Numbered from the stretch's first letter, positions 36,396-50,647 are shown. The stretch: DNA of 64,000 nt from Brevundimonas sp. SORGH_AS_0993 (GCF_030818545.1 NZ_JAUTAH010000001.1:1307001-1371000), one strand, 5' to 3'. The notes: generated from the letters alone by a model not told the origin. Numbers and translations are program-made.

Positions 36396-39300
36396 ATGAA
36401 GCTCAGTAGGAAAGCCCTGCTTGCCACCACCGTCGTTGCCGGTCTGGCTGTGATGGCTCCGTCGCTTGCCTTCGCTCAAGCTCAAAGCGGTCAGACACAG
36501 CGGCAGCAGAAGAACGAAGAAGAAGAGGCTGCCCATGTCGACGAAGTGGTAGTTACGGGGTCGCGTATCCGCCGGAGCGAATATTCCAGCACTCAGCCGG
36601 TCCAAATTATCACCTCAGAAGAGGCGACGCTGGAAGGTCTGGTGGATACGACAGAAATTCTGCAGGGTTCCACGATCGCAAACACCGCGACTCAGATTAA
36701 CAATTATTACACCGGTTACGTCACGACCGGCGGACCGGGCGTAAACACTATTTCGCTACGTGGCCTGGGCGCCAACCGCACCTTAGTGCTTCTTAACGGC
36801 CGTCGCGCCGGTCCCGCCGGCGCTCGCGGAACCGTCGGTCCCACGGACCTTAACGTTATCCCGAGTTCGCTGATTGAGCGCGTCGAAATCCTGACGGACG
36901 GGGCCTCGTCGATCTACGGTTCCGACGCCATCGCAGGTGTTGTGAACATTATCACCAAGAAGAACTTCGATGGCGGATCCGCCAATGTATATGTCAGCCA
37001 GCCGTTCAAAAGCGGCGGTGAGGAATACCAGGCTAACGTTAACTATGGCCGGACGTTTGATCGTGGCTACTTCTCGATCGGCGCCGACTATTATGATCGC
37101 AAAGCGCTCCGATTCGGCGACCGCGAATCCTTCTCGTGCCCACAACTCGCCGCCTATTGGGATCCGGAGCTGAACATTCGCGCTGATGTGACTGACCCGG
37201 CGACGGGCCAGTACAAGTGTACGTCCACCGCTGCGGAACTGGTCACTCTGTATGTGAACGGTGGGGCTGGCGGCACCATCGACTATCACCCCGTCCCTGG
37301 AGCCCCTGCCGGCGGCGGCCTGCGTGGCTGTGACTTGGCTGGCTGGGAACAGGTTCGGGTTTTCGCCACCGGCTTCGGCGCCTGTGCCCTGCCTACCGCC
37401 CGTCCGGCGAACTACACTGGCACGGCGGCTCAGTGGAGCGACCTCCTCCGCAACTACTATGCGCGTAGCCCGCTGCACTCGAGCCGTTACAACAGTCGCA
37501 CGGCGGTTTCGGGCGTGACGCGCACCAGCATCAGCGCCTTCGGCGGCTTCGACCTGACCCCGACCACCGAAGTTTATGGCGAACTTCTGCTGAACCGTCG
37601 TGAATCGAATCAGGATTCCTGGCGTCAAATCTGGGCTGCCATTCCGTCGGCCCACCCGCGCGTTCCGGCCGCCCTGCGCACGGTGAACGGCGTTGCCATC
37701 AGCCACGTCGAACCGACCTTGTTGATCGATTCGAAGCAAGAACAACAGGTTGACTACTACCGTGGCGTCGCCGGCATCCGCGGCACCCTGTCGGTGGGTC
37801 GCGGCTGGGATTGGGATTTGACTGCGCAATACAGCCGCTCGGAAGCCGAATATGGCTCGACGTTCGTTTACAACGACCGCTTCCTGGCCGCGACATCCTT
37901 TACCACGGCGACACAACTGGCTGCGGGGTGCAACACGGCTCGCCTCACGACGGCCACCGCCTGCCCTACCGGCGGTGTCGATTTCTTCTCGCCCAACGTC
38001 GTCGCCAATGGCGAAATGCGCCAGGAAGACCGTGATTTCCTATTCGGCTATGAGACTGGCCGAACCGTGTACGAGCATAAGTATGTCGAAGGCCTGATCT
38101 CCGGCGAAGTGTTCGACCTACCTGCTGGTCCCGTAGGCTTAGCCCTAGGCTTCCAACTGCGCGAAGAATCGCTGGACGATCTGCCCGGTCTTCAAGAGCG
38201 TACCGGCAACTACTGGGGCCAAACGGCCGCCGGCCATACCGTCGGCAAGGATCGGATCAACGAAGCCTTCGCCGAAATCGAGTTGCCGGTCCTCAAGAAC
38301 CTGCCTCTCTTCAATAACCTCAGCGTCAACTTGTCGGGCCGTTATTCGGACTACAAATCGTACGGCGAGAATTCGACTTATAAAGTCGGTCTGAACTGGG
38401 CGATCACTCCAGAGTACCGCCTTCGTGCTTCAAAGGGCACTTCGTTCCGCGCTCCGGCCCTGTACGAACTTTACCTAGCCAACCAGACCGGCTTTTTAGG
38501 GTCAGGCATCGATCGATCCCTGCCGCAGTTGGGGGCTCTCAACCAACGAAACCCTGCGTAAGAACTGCGCCGCCGCAGGCATACCGGACAACCACGGCAC
38601 TACCGTCTCGAACAGCGCCCTGATCACAACAGGCGGCGGCCTAGGCATTCTTCAACCGGAGACCGCTGATTCTCTTAGCGTCGGCTTTATCTGGACCCCC
38701 TCTTTCGTGGATCTGAACATCGCTCTCGACTACTTCGAAGTCGAGATTCAGGATCAAGTCCAAGCTCTGACGGCCGCTAGCATCGTCAATGGCTGCTACC
38801 TCTCGGAAAACTTCCCGAACGACCCGCTGTGCAGCCTGTTCACGCGTAATGGCAACACGGCGCAAAATCCGTATGAAATCACGGCTGTTAACAGCAGCTA
38901 TGTCAACATTGCTCGTCAATACAACGAAGGCATTGATCTGAATGCTCGCTATCGCAAGGAGTTCAGCTTTGGTGATCTGACACTTAACGCACGCGCCAGC
39001 TACATCCTGAAATGGGAGAGCCAGCTGCGTACAGCTTCAATTCCGTCGAACAACCTCGACCAAATCGGTTCGCCTGATTGGGTCGCCAGTATCTCTGCTC
39101 GTTTTGACAAAGGCGATTGGACGGCATTCTGGAACACCGATATCGTGGACACTGTAAACAACGACCGCTTCTATACCAGCAACTCTGGAACTTTCCTGGG
39201 ACAGCCGGTTTATTATCAACGCACCGTGGATACATACATTGTGCATAGCGTGTCGTTGCGTAAGAACATTGACAAGTGGCAAGTTCAAGCAGGTATCCGC

Positions 39301-39432
39301 AACCTGTTTGACGAAGGCGCGACCATGACGTCGGCATCGGGGGGCGGTCGCGGTGCCGGTAATGTGCCGCTATCGTCGCAATACGACTATCTAGGTCGTC
39401 GCGGCTTTATCAGCCTGACGCGTACCTGGTAA
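36396..39432 (+). pseudogene. TonB-dependent outer-membrane receptor, split by a 4-bp duplication
   Basis: ATG 36396 opens a signal peptide (MKLSRKALLATTVVAGLAVM, cut near FAQAQ), then VDEVVVTGSRIRRS (TonB-box region) and a plug domain (ISLRGLGANRTLVLLNGRRA, then ASSIYGSDAIAGVVNIITKK). The beta-barrel frame hits a stop at 38559-38561. At 38510-38517 CGAT is repeated in tandem; removing one copy joins GSGID to PCRSWGLSTNETLRKNCAAA and an open frame to 39432 ending RGFISLTRTW, a normal C terminus. Repaired length is 1010 residues. As read, the barrel is cut short and nonfunctional, unless the duplication is a sequencing error or a variable site. Lower GC than flanks. Confidence 0.9.
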
Positions 39433-39457
39433 AATCGGAGACGTGCCAAAAGCAGAA

Positions 39458-39486
39458 GGGCGGTGGAGAAACCCACCGCCCTTTTT
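39458..39486 (+). terminator. Rho-independent terminator after the TonB-receptor gene
   Basis: GGGCGGTGG and CCACCGCCC form a perfect 9-bp stem around AGAAAC, followed by TTTTT. It lies 26 bp past the receptor stop. Confidence 0.9.
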
Positions 39487-39600
39487 CTTCGAGTTGTTTT
39501 GCTCTGCATCACAAGTTTGGGTGAGCTTCCACACCAAACGGTGCATGTTGAAAGCTTCAAGCTGTCAACTCGGAAGCAAAAAAACCGAAGAGTATTTCTG

Positions 39601-40938
39601 CTAAAGATTCTCCCGCAACCACCCCGCCACGCGCCCCACCACATTGCCGCGATGGACTTTGGGCGCGTCTGCGGCCGTGATCTGACGCGCCATCAGCTTG
39701 CGGGCGGACACGGCCTCGCGCGGGCCGTAGGCGGCGCGCAACAACACCCCCGCCGTGGCGCAGAAGGCGGGGCCGGAGGCGGCGTCGGCCAAATGTGGCG
39801 CGCGTTGGGGTTTTCCGAGGCGGACGGGGCGGTCGAAGACGCGCACGGCCAGTTCGCGCACGCCGTTCAGTTGACTGGCGCCGCCCGTCAGGACCAGACC
39901 CGCGCCGGGTTCGAGGCCCACGCCGGCGGTCTTCAGCCGGTCGCGGAGCAGTTCCAGGGTTTCTTCTACGCGCGGGGCGATCACCGTCTTCAGCATGGCG
40001 CGGGGCACGATGACGGGGCCGGCCGAGGCGTCCTCGCCGCGCGGCGGGGCCTCCAGCATCTCGCGGTCCTCGTTGGCGCTGGCCATGGCCGAGCCGTGCA
40101 GGGTCTTCAGCCGTTCCGCGCCGGCCTTCGACGTGGACAGGCCCCGCGCGATGTCGGAGGTGACGTGGTCGCCGCCGACGTTCAGGCTCTCGATATGCAA
40201 CAGGGACCGCCCGCCCCACACGGCCGCGCTGGTCGAGCCGCCTCCCATGTCGATGCAGACGGCGCCCAAGTCCATCTCGTCCTCTTCCAGCGCGGCCAGC
40301 GAGGAGACGACGGGGGCTGCGGCGACGCCCTGCAGGTCCAGGTGCGCCAGCTCCAGACAATGGCTCAGGGTCGTGAAGACGTTCTCGGCCATCGACACGA
40401 CCAGCAGGTCCAGCCCCAGCGACCCGCCGCGCATCGCGCGCGGATCGTGGACGCCGCGCGCGCCGTCCACCGACCAGGCGATGGGCAGGACGTGGATCGG
40501 GCGGCGGTTGGGCAGACGGATCTGGGCCAGGGCCATGCCGATGGCGCGCGCAAGATCGGCGTCCCCGACCGGATTGGCGCCCAGCGAAACGCGCGCCTGC
40601 ACCCGGTGGCTGGCCATCTGGCCGATGGCGGTGGTGACGACGACGCCGGAGACGGGGCTCTGGGCCGCGCGCTCGGCGCGTTCGACGGCGTGGCCGATGG
40701 CCTGGGCGGCCTCGTCCATATTGATGATGGCGCCGCCCTTCACGCCTTTGGACTGGACGTGGCTGGCGCCCGCGACGCGGATGGTGCGGTCGGCGTGGCG
40801 CACTCCGTCGGGCTTCATGATGAAGCAGGAGACCTTGGACTGGCCCAGGTCCAGAGCGGCGACCACGGGCGCGCGCCCGGCGCGGGGGTCCAGACCCCGG
40901 CCCTGATCGTTCGCCGCGCCGCGCTGCTTCGTCGTCAT
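39601..40938 (-). CDS. ftsA: Cell division protein FtsA
   Basis: 445 residues, actin-like ATPase that anchors FtsZ to the membrane. PVVAALDLGQSKVSCFIMK is the phosphate-1 motif, LGAVCIDMGGGSTSAAVWGG the phosphate-2 region, and GAGLVLTGGASQLNGVRELA the adenosine motif. The C terminus VAGWLRENL is a typical amphipathic membrane-targeting helix. It follows ftsQ with a 13-bp gap. The next gene downstream is not ftsZ, which is unusual. Confidence 0.97.
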   Translation of the reverse strand: MTTKQRGAANDQGRGLDPRAGRAPVVAALDLGQSKVSCFIMKPDGVRHADRTIRVAGASHVQSKGVKGGAIINMDEAAQAIGHAVERAERAAQSPVSGVVVTTAIGQMASHRVQARVSLGANPVGDADLARAIGMALAQIRLPNRRPIHVLPIAWSVDGARGVHDPRAMRGGSLGLDLLVVSMAENVFTTLSHCLELAHLDLQGVAAAPVVSSLAALEEDEMDLGAVCIDMGGGSTSAAVWGGRSLLHIESLNVGGDHVTSDIARGLSTSKAGAERLKTLHGSAMASANEDREMLEAPPRGEDASAGPVIVPRAMLKTVIAPRVEETLELLRDRLKTAGVGLEPGAGLVLTGGASQLNGVRELAVRVFDRPVRLGKPQRAPHLADAASGPAFCATAGVLLRAAYGPREAVSARKLMARQITAADAPKVHRGNVVGRVAGWLRENL

Positions 40939-40951
40939 TTACGCCACATCC

Positions 40952-41842
40952 TCACGCCTCGCCAGCGGGCCGCACGGCGACCTCGTCGGGGGTTCTCAAG
41001 TCCACACGGGCGAAGCCCAGGTCCAGCAGGCGCTCGCGTTGGTCCAGCGCGTCCAGGCGGATCAGCGCCGCCTCCTGGTCGACGGCCGGAAGCTGAATCA
41101 GGCTGCCGTCCTTCAAACGCAGGTCCCAGCGGCGTTCATCGACCCGCACCAGGGCGTCGATCCGGCCCATCAGACGCGGCCGCTGGTTCAGGAGCGGCAG
41201 GATTTCTCCGGCCGCGGCATCGGCGCCCTTGCCCACCACCAGCGGCAGATTGGGATAGCGGCGCGCGTCCGCGCCCGTAATGACCTGGCCGCGCGCGTCG
41301 ATGACCTTGATCTGACCCGCCACCTGCCAGACGGCCAGGCGGTCATGCTCCTTGACCTCGACGACCAGGGTGTCGGGCAGCAGGCGAACGACCCGCGCCT
41401 CCTTGATCCAGCCCACGGCCTGCACCCGGTCCCGGATGGCGCCCAGATCCAGGCTGGTGATGGGCTGACCGGCATAGACGCCCAGCGCCTGACGGATGGC
41501 CGGCTCGGCCTCGGCCGAGGCGCCGGCTATGTGAACCCGATTGAGCTTCAGCCCCATGCCGGCGGTCATCTTGCCGACCCCCTGGGACACGGAGGCGCCG
41601 ATCCGCTCGGCGCGCGCGCCTGTGGCCAAGACGCCCACGACCAGAAGCGCGCCCGCGCCCAGGGCGATCAGGGCCGAGCGGGGCGAAATGTCGATGCGGC
41701 CGATGGCGGCCATCTTGCCGGGAATGGGCGAGGCGTTGCGCGGGGCGGCCCCGCCGCGTGACCGTCCGCCGCCACGAGGCGCCGGACCGCGTTGGGGGGC
41801 CTGACTGCCCTGTCGCCGACCGCCGCGAACTACCGCGGGCAT
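40952..41842 (-). CDS. ftsQ: Cell division protein FtsQ
   Basis: 296 residues from ATG 41842 ([12 protein letters not shown]). A basic cytoplasmic tail is followed by one TM helix ([20 protein letters not shown], about 45-66), a POTRA domain ([20 protein letters not shown]) and the FtsQ beta domain ([20 protein letters not shown]). It scaffolds the divisome. The start overlaps the ddl 3' end by 13 bases, so translation is coupled. Confidence 0.95.
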   Translation of the reverse strand: MPAVVRGGRRQGSQAPQRGPAPRGGGRSRGGAAPRNASPIPGKMAAIGRIDISPRSALIALGAGALLVVGVLATGARAERIGASVSQGVGKMTAGMGLKLNRVHIAGASAEAEPAIRQALGVYAGQPITSLDLGAIRDRVQAVGWIKEARVVRLLPDTLVVEVKEHDRLAVWQVAGQIKVIDARGQVITGADARRYPNLPLVVGKGADAAAGEILPLLNQRPRLMGRIDALVRVDERRWDLRLKDGSLIQLPAVDQEAALIRLDALDQRERLLDLGFARVDLRTPDEVAVRPAGEA

Positions 41843-42771
41843 GAGGCGTCCTCCACCATCCACCGAACCAGATCGTCGTAACTCATTCCGGCATGGGCGG
41901 CCTGCTCGGGCGCGAGCGAGGTCGGCGTCATGCCGGGCTGGGTGTTGACCTCCAACAGGACCAGATCGTCCTTAACATCGTCATAACGGAAGTCGGATCG
42001 GGAAACGCCTCGGCAACCCATGGCGGCGTGCGCGGCCTCGGCCTGGCGCAGGGCCGCCTCGAAGACGTGCGGCGGCAGGACGGCCGGCAGGACATGCACC
42101 GACCCGCCCGGCGCATATTTGGCCTCGTAGTCGTAAAAGCCCTTGGTCGGGGTGATGTCGGTCACGGTCAGGGCGCGCGGGCCGGCCGCTTCGCCCAGCA
42201 CGGTGACGCACAGCTCCTTGCCCGCGATATAGGGTTCGACGACGACCTTCTCCCCATAGGCCCAGTCGGGTTCGCCGACCTCGGCGACCGGACGATTGGC
42301 GCCCTCGCGCACCAGGAAGACGCCGACGGACGATCCTTCCGCGTTCGGCTTGACCACATAGGGCGGGTCCATGACGTGTCGGCTGGCGACCTCGTGGCGG
42401 TCGTACAGGCCGCCGCCCGGCACCTTGACGCCCGCCATCCTCAGCACGGCCTTGGACTTGTCCTTGTCCATCGCCAGGGCCGAGGCCAGGACGCCGGAAT
42501 GGGTATAGGGAATCCGCAACGTCTCCAGCACGCCCTGGACGCAGCCGTCCTCGCCCCAGGCGCCGTGCAGGCAGTTCAGCACCACGTCGGGCTTGATCAG
42601 GCCGGACAGGACATTCGCCAGGTCGCGCCCGGCGTCCACGCGGCTGACCCGCACGCCCTGCCGCTCCAGCGCCCGCGCGCACTGCTCGCCCGACGAGAGC
42701 GAAACCTCCCTCTCGGCGGAAAGACCGCCCATCAGGACGGCGACATGAAGGGATGCGAAGGGGCGGTTCAT
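41830..42771 (-). CDS. ddl: D-alanine--D-alanine ligase
   Basis: 313 residues from ATG 42771 ([17 protein letters not shown] six bases upstream). An ATP-grasp enzyme making the D-Ala-D-Ala end of the pentapeptide. Motifs: [52 protein letters not shown] and [20 protein letters not shown]. It heads ddl-ftsQ-ftsA; a CtrA-like box lies upstream. Confidence 0.96.
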   Translation of the reverse strand: MNRPFASLHVAVLMGGLSAEREVSLSSGEQCARALERQGVRVSRVDAGRDLANVLSGLIKPDVVLNCLHGAWGEDGCVQGVLETLRIPYTHSGVLASALAMDKDKSKAVLRMAGVKVPGGGLYDRHEVASRHVMDPPYVVKPNAEGSSVGVFLVREGANRPVAEVGEPDWAYGEKVVVEPYIAGKELCVTVLGEAAGPRALTVTDITPTKGFYDYEAKYAPGGSVHVLPAVLPPHVFEAALRQAEAAHAAMGCRGVSRSDFRYDDVKDDLVLLEVNTQPGMTPTSLAPEQAAHAGMSYDDLVRWMVEDASCPR

Positions 42772-42808
42772 GGGCGGCTCCAGAACCTGCTGGATGCCGC
42801 GCATGTCG

Positions 42809-42823
42809 TTAACAGCGCGTCAA
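42809..42823 (-). promoter_or_regulatory. CtrA-like box upstream of ddl-ftsQ-ftsA
   Basis: On the minus strand TTGA-CGCGCTG-TTAA, one mismatch from the CtrA consensus, 38 bp before the ddl start. In Caulobacter CtrA is known to act on ftsQA expression. Binding here is inferred. Confidence 0.5.
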
Positions 42824-42840
42824 CCAAACCCTTCTCGACG

Positions 42841-44151
42841 TCAATGAGGTGTGGGCGCCGTCGTCGTTTCGGGCGCCGTCGGGGATGAAGCCGGCGCCTC
42901 GACCGGCGTGGCCGTCGGCTCCACGACCGTCGCCGGCGTTTCTGCCGCCGCCCCAACGGCGGGGGCCAGGTCCAGCGCATACAGATAGGCGCCCTGGCAC
43001 TGTTCCTTGTCGCCATAGGTCCAGTCGGCGATTCGATGGACGACGCCCGCCTGGGCGGCAGGCGAGGCAGGCGACAGAAGGTCGTCGCGCGGCGTCAGGT
43101 CCGGCCGGCGATCCGGGCCCGACAGGTCGATGGCCCCGGCATAGATCGCCTCCCCGTCCCTGGCCTCGAAGCCGGAAGAGCCCAGGCAGAAATGGGTGAA
43201 GTAAGGGCCTGCGTTGATCGCGCTGAGCCGCCAGCGGCCGGGCGGAACGGCGAAGGTCTGGGTCACGGCCCGCGTCCGGTCGCCCCGCGCCGCGCCGCGC
43301 GTCGGCAGGGTGACGGCGAAAAGGGCCGGGCGGCCGTCGCTTTCCCACGGCTGGATGTCCGGCGCAGGCCCCTGCCGGGTGAAGATCAGGGACTGGCCGC
43401 CCTGTTCGGCCATGCCGGTCAGACGCACCGTGATCAGGGCGTCGCCCGGGTTCACGGCGACCTCTTCGGGTTTCAGCGCACGCGGCGGACGGGCGGTGCG
43501 GGGCGGCTGCGGCCCCTTGCGGGCCGGCTCGGGCTTGGCGTCGGTTTCAGGCAGGGCCTGCAGGCTCAGCGACACCTTGTCCAGGTCGCCGGCCCGGCCG
43601 ATCACCACCGTATCTCCGCGCGCCGCGTCGTTGTCGAACACGCGAACCACCTGGCCGGCCGGCGTCTCGACCCCGACCTTGTCGGCCAGGGCGGCGCGCA
43701 GTTCGGCCTGTTCCAGGGCGTCCAGGAGCTTGCCCTCGGCCTCGTCCAGCCGAACCACGCGCCAACCCTCCACGACCATGCAGTTCTCCAGATTGGCCGT
43801 GACGCCTCGCCGTTCCTGCATGCCGTTCACGGCGCCCTGGATCACGCCGACCACCAGGGCGCCCAGCAGACCGCCCGCCGCGCCGGCGGCGGCCGCGCCG
43901 TTGTCGTCGGGCTGGCTCATCTTGCGGGCCTCGGCCAGGCAGGCGCGCACCGCCGCATCGTGCTGATCCAGGCTGGCGCCCGGCCGGTTGAAATAGTTGT
44001 AGCCGGCGCTGGACCGCGTCAGATCGACCCGGATCGGCGCGACCGCCTCCGCAGCCCCTGAAGCCGTGGCCGCCTGAGCCTGAGCCTGAGCCTGAAAGGG
44101 CTGGACGCCCAGGGCCATCAGGCCCGCCAGCGCGACGATGCGGTGTTTCAT
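42841..44151 (-). CDS. Secreted protein of unknown function with a glycine-zipper segment
   Basis: 436 residues from ATG 44151. A signal peptide MKHRIVALAGLMALGVQPFQ is followed by a Gln/Ala stretch. A Gly/Ala-rich hydrophobic stretch (GAAAAGAAGGLLGALVVGVI, about 105-125) looks like a glycine zipper. GWRVVRLDEAEGKLLDALEQ and a Pro-rich middle and C terminus (TATPVEAPASSPTAPETTTA) follow. No family is recognised. It sits inside the mur/fts block, between ddl and murB, and all neighbours act on the envelope, so an envelope role is plausible. The frame extends to 44253, but that part lacks a signal. Confidence 0.75.
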   Translation of the reverse strand: MKHRIVALAGLMALGVQPFQAQAQAQAATASGAAEAVAPIRVDLTRSSAGYNYFNRPGASLDQHDAAVRACLAEARKMSQPDDNGAAAAGAAGGLLGALVVGVIQGAVNGMQERRGVTANLENCMVVEGWRVVRLDEAEGKLLDALEQAELRAALADKVGVETPAGQVVRVFDNDAARGDTVVIGRAGDLDKVSLSLQALPETDAKPEPARKGPQPPRTARPPRALKPEEVAVNPGDALITVRLTGMAEQGGQSLIFTRQGPAPDIQPWESDGRPALFAVTLPTRGAARGDRTRAVTQTFAVPPGRWRLSAINAGPYFTHFCLGSSGFEARDGEAIYAGAIDLSGPDRRPDLTPRDDLLSPASPAAQAGVVHRIADWTYGDKEQCQGAYLYALDLAPAVGAAAETPATVVEPTATPVEAPASSPTAPETTTAPTPH

Positions 44152-44216
44152 GACGGAACTCTTCCCCAAGAGAATCCTGGCCCTAGCCGCCGCCAAGAAG
44201 GACGGCAACCTCGGAT

Positions 44217-47836
<3,620 letters not shown>

Positions 47837-47973
47837 GCGGATTCGTACTCTAAAATCGTCTCAGCTTCGCCTTAAGCGACCGAAAACCTAGGCAAAAACC
47901 ACCGCTCGCGGAACTTCGGCGCGGGGCGTCCATTAACGCCTCTGACCCTCCCCCGGGGTCGGAGCCGCGCCCC

Positions 47974-49137
47974 ATGAAAATCGCCCAAGTCACCCCGCTG
48001 TATGAAGCCGTGCCGCCCAGGCTGTATGGCGGGACCGAGCGTGTGGTCGCCCATTTGACCGACGCCCTGGTCGATCTGGGCCATGACGTGACCCTGTTCG
48101 CCAGCGCCGACGCCCAGACCAAGGCGCGTCTGGCCCCCGTGCGCGACCAGGCGATCCGCCTGGACCCCGCGCCCCTGAAGTCCGACCTGGCCGCCCACCT
48201 GACCCTGCTGGGCGAGGTGCTGGACCGCGCCGAAGAGTTCGACGTGATCCACTTCCACACCGACATGATCCATTTCCCCATGTTCCGGCGGTTGGCGGAC
48301 AAGACCATCACCACCCTGCACGGCCGGCTGGACATGAAGGACCTGCCTCAGGTCTATGCGCGCTGGACCGAATTCGGCCTCGTGTCGATCTCCGACGATC
48401 AGCGCACGGCCCTGCCCTTCGCCAACTGGAAGGCGACGGTGCATCACGGGATGCGGGGCGACCAGTATGTCTTCTCGCCCCGGTCGCAGGGCTATCTGGC
48501 CTTCCTGGGCCGCATCTCGCCCGAGAAACGCCCCGACCGCGCCATCGAAATCGCCACCAAGCTGGGCAAGCCGCTGAAGATGGCGGCCAAGGTCGATGCA
48601 GCGGACAAGATCTATTGGGAGGAAACCATCCGTCCGATGGTCGAGGCCAATCCGCTGGTCGAGTTCATCGGCGAGATCGGCGACCATCAGAAATCCGCCT
48701 TCCTGGGCGGCGCCGAAGCTCTGCTGTTCCCCATCGATTGGCCCGAGCCTTTCGGCCTTGTGATGATCGAGGCCATGGCCTGCGGCACGCCGGTCGTCGC
48801 CTTCCGCTGCGGCTCGACCCCCGAGGTGGTCGAGGACGGCGCCACCGGCTTCCTGGTCGATACGCTGGAACAGGCCGTCGCCGCCGCCGGCCGGGCGCGC
48901 CTTCTGGACCGGGCCGCCATCCGCGACAGATTCGATCTGCGCTTCTCGGCCACGGCCATGGCCCGGCGCTATCTGGACGTCTATGGCGACCTGCTGGTCC
49001 GCCGCCCGTTCGCCGAAAGCCCCCTGCCCGACCGCGTCACGCCCCTGCGACCGATGGACGAACACCGCAGCTTCGCCCTGGGTTCGGGCGTGGGTTCGGG
49101 CCTGGGCTCGGGCCGGGGCCTTGGTTTGGGCGCCTGA
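47974..49137 (+). CDS. Glycosyltransferase family 4 protein with Gly-rich tail
   Basis: 387 residues. GT-B fold: N domain [20 protein letters not shown] (donor loop GGTERVV), C domain [20 protein letters not shown] and [20 protein letters not shown] (E-x7-E nucleotide-sugar motif). Substrate unknown. The last 18 residues are a Gly/Ser-rich repeat. It is upstream of a TadG-like gene and a debranching-type enzyme, which might share a polysaccharide role. Confidence 0.9.
   Translation: MKIAQVTPLYEAVPPRLYGGTERVVAHLTDALVDLGHDVTLFASADAQTKARLAPVRDQAIRLDPAPLKSDLAAHLTLLGEVLDRAEEFDVIHFHTDMIHFPMFRRLADKTITTLHGRLDMKDLPQVYARWTEFGLVSISDDQRTALPFANWKATVHHGMRGDQYVFSPRSQGYLAFLGRISPEKRPDRAIEIATKLGKPLKMAAKVDAADKIYWEETIRPMVEANPLVEFIGEIGDHQKSAFLGGAEALLFPIDWPEPFGLVMIEAMACGTPVVAFRCGSTPEVVEDGATGFLVDTLEQAVAAAGRARLLDRAAIRDRFDLRFSATAMARRYLDVYGDLLVRRPFAESPLPDRVTPLRPMDEHRSFALGSGVGSGLGSGRGLGLGA
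49081..49134 (+). repeat. Short tandem repeat encoding a Gly/Ser tail
   Basis: Degenerate 6-12 bp units of the form GG(T/C)TCGGGC(G/C)TG encode [18 protein letters not shown] at the glycosyltransferase C terminus. In-frame copy changes would alter only tail length. Confidence 0.6.
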
Positions 49138-49216
49138 TCGATCGATGTCCGGGTCCAGGAATTCACGGGTTGGTTAACTCTGTCGTCTAATCTCCTCGCG
49201 GGGAGCATGGACGGCG

Positions 49217-50647
49217 ATGATTCGAAGACAGGCGACAGAGCGGGCCAGGCGGTTCTGGCTCGACCGTGAGGGCAATATCGCCATCATGTTCGCCCTGACG
49301 GCCATGGCCCTGGTCATCATGATCGGCATGGCCATCGACGTGAACCGTCTGGTCAAGGTCCGGTCGGAAGTGCAGCAGAGCCTGGACGCCGCCGCCCTGG
49401 CCGCCGCCGCGTCGAGGGCCCAGACGGCCCGCGAGTTGAAAAACGTGGCCGACCCCTATCTGCACGCCAATCTGGCCTCCGAAGACCTGACGTCGGGCTG
49501 GACCACCCAGACCGAATATCGGGACGACAGGATCGTCCACCTCGCCTTCACGGGCGGCGTCAAACCCTTGTTCGCCGGCATGGTCGGCATCAATCGCTTC
49601 GACCTCCATCTGGAGGCCGAGGCCACGCGCGGCGTCGCCCAGCGCATCGAAGCCGTGCTGGTTCTCGACAACACCTATTCGATGATCGAACGCGACAGCC
49701 GCTCCATAAGGCGCATCGACGCCCTGAAAAGCTCGGCCAGTCTGCTGGTCAACGAACTGATGACGAACCCTTCGGACGAAGTCTCCATCGGGGTCGTGCC
49801 CTATGCCGACTATGTCAACGTCGGCACGAACAACCGCGGCGCGTCCTGGCTCTCGGTCCCCAACGACTATGTGTTGGAGCGCACCTGCGACACGAGAACC
49901 TATTACACCGGCAGCGATCCCTACGTCTGCACCAGCATTCGAGACGGCGTGGCCGAGACCGGCATCTGCTACAGGACCATCGTGGCCACCGAAGTAAAAG
50001 TGCCGCCCTATCGCTGCGACATCAGCTATAAATGGTACGGCTGCGTCTATTCCCGCAACGTCGGCTCCTTGCGGCTGACCGATCAGTCCCCCAACACGCC
50101 CTATCGCGGCTTTCTGACGACCAGCCAGAGTTGTCTGAACGCCATCACCCCCTTGACCAGGAGCAAGTCCACCGTCCTGGCGGCGATCGACAATCTGATC
50201 ATCAACGTGGGCGGCTACAAACCCGAGACCCACATCCCCTCGGGCATGATCTGGGGGGTCAACGTCTTGTCGCCGACGCCTCCGTTTCAGCAGGGCACGA
50301 ACTACGATCCGGCCAACCGTCGTCCGCGCAAGATTCTGGTTCTGATGACAGACGGGGTGAACACCATGACGTATCGACCGTGGGACGGCGCCCATGTGGC
50401 GACGGACAGCCCCACGGAACGGGCGGCGACCGACACGGACCTGACCTCCATCTGCACCTACGCCAAGACCAAGAAGATCGAGTTGTTCACCGTGGGCCTG
50501 AACGTGCCGACCAAGGCCGGCCGCACCCTCCTTAAAACCTGCGCCACCGACGACGCTCACGCCTTCCTGGCCGAAGACAGCGCCGGCCTGGAGTCCGCCT
50601 TCCGCGAGATCGCCCGCTCCATCGGCGTCGTCCGGCTGGTGAAATAG
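49217..50647 (+). CDS. TadG-like pilus-assembly / VWA-type protein
   Basis: 476 residues. The N terminus has a charged start then one TM helix (NIAIMFALTAMALVIMIGMA, about 19-38) followed by IDVNRLVKVRSEVQQSLDAA, the TadE/TadG-like pattern. The exported part has a VWA-like core: AVLVLDNTYSMIERD, a D-x-S/T-x-S-type motif, and KILVLMTDGVNTMT. TadG proteins belong to Flp/Tad systems, but no other tad gene is in the window, so it may be an orphan with another role. Confidence 0.85.
   Translation: MIRRQATERARRFWLDREGNIAIMFALTAMALVIMIGMAIDVNRLVKVRSEVQQSLDAAALAAAASRAQTARELKNVADPYLHANLASEDLTSGWTTQTEYRDDRIVHLAFTGGVKPLFAGMVGINRFDLHLEAEATRGVAQRIEAVLVLDNTYSMIERDSRSIRRIDALKSSASLLVNELMTNPSDEVSIGVVPYADYVNVGTNNRGASWLSVPNDYVLERTCDTRTYYTGSDPYVCTSIRDGVAETGICYRTIVATEVKVPPYRCDISYKWYGCVYSRNVGSLRLTDQSPNTPYRGFLTTSQSCLNAITPLTRSKSTVLAAIDNLIINVGGYKPETHIPSGMIWGVNVLSPTPPFQQGTNYDPANRRPRKILVLMTDGVNTMTYRPWDGAHVATDSPTERAATDTDLTSICTYAKTKKIELFTVGLNVPTKAGRTLLKTCATDDAHAFLAEDSAGLESAFREIARSIGVVRLVK

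Noticed and set aside
38707..39432. Separate 241-codon gene after the TonB receptor
   Set aside because: It is the receptor's C-terminal barrel in the frame restored by removing one CGAT; the in-frame upstream sequence is open back to the duplication.
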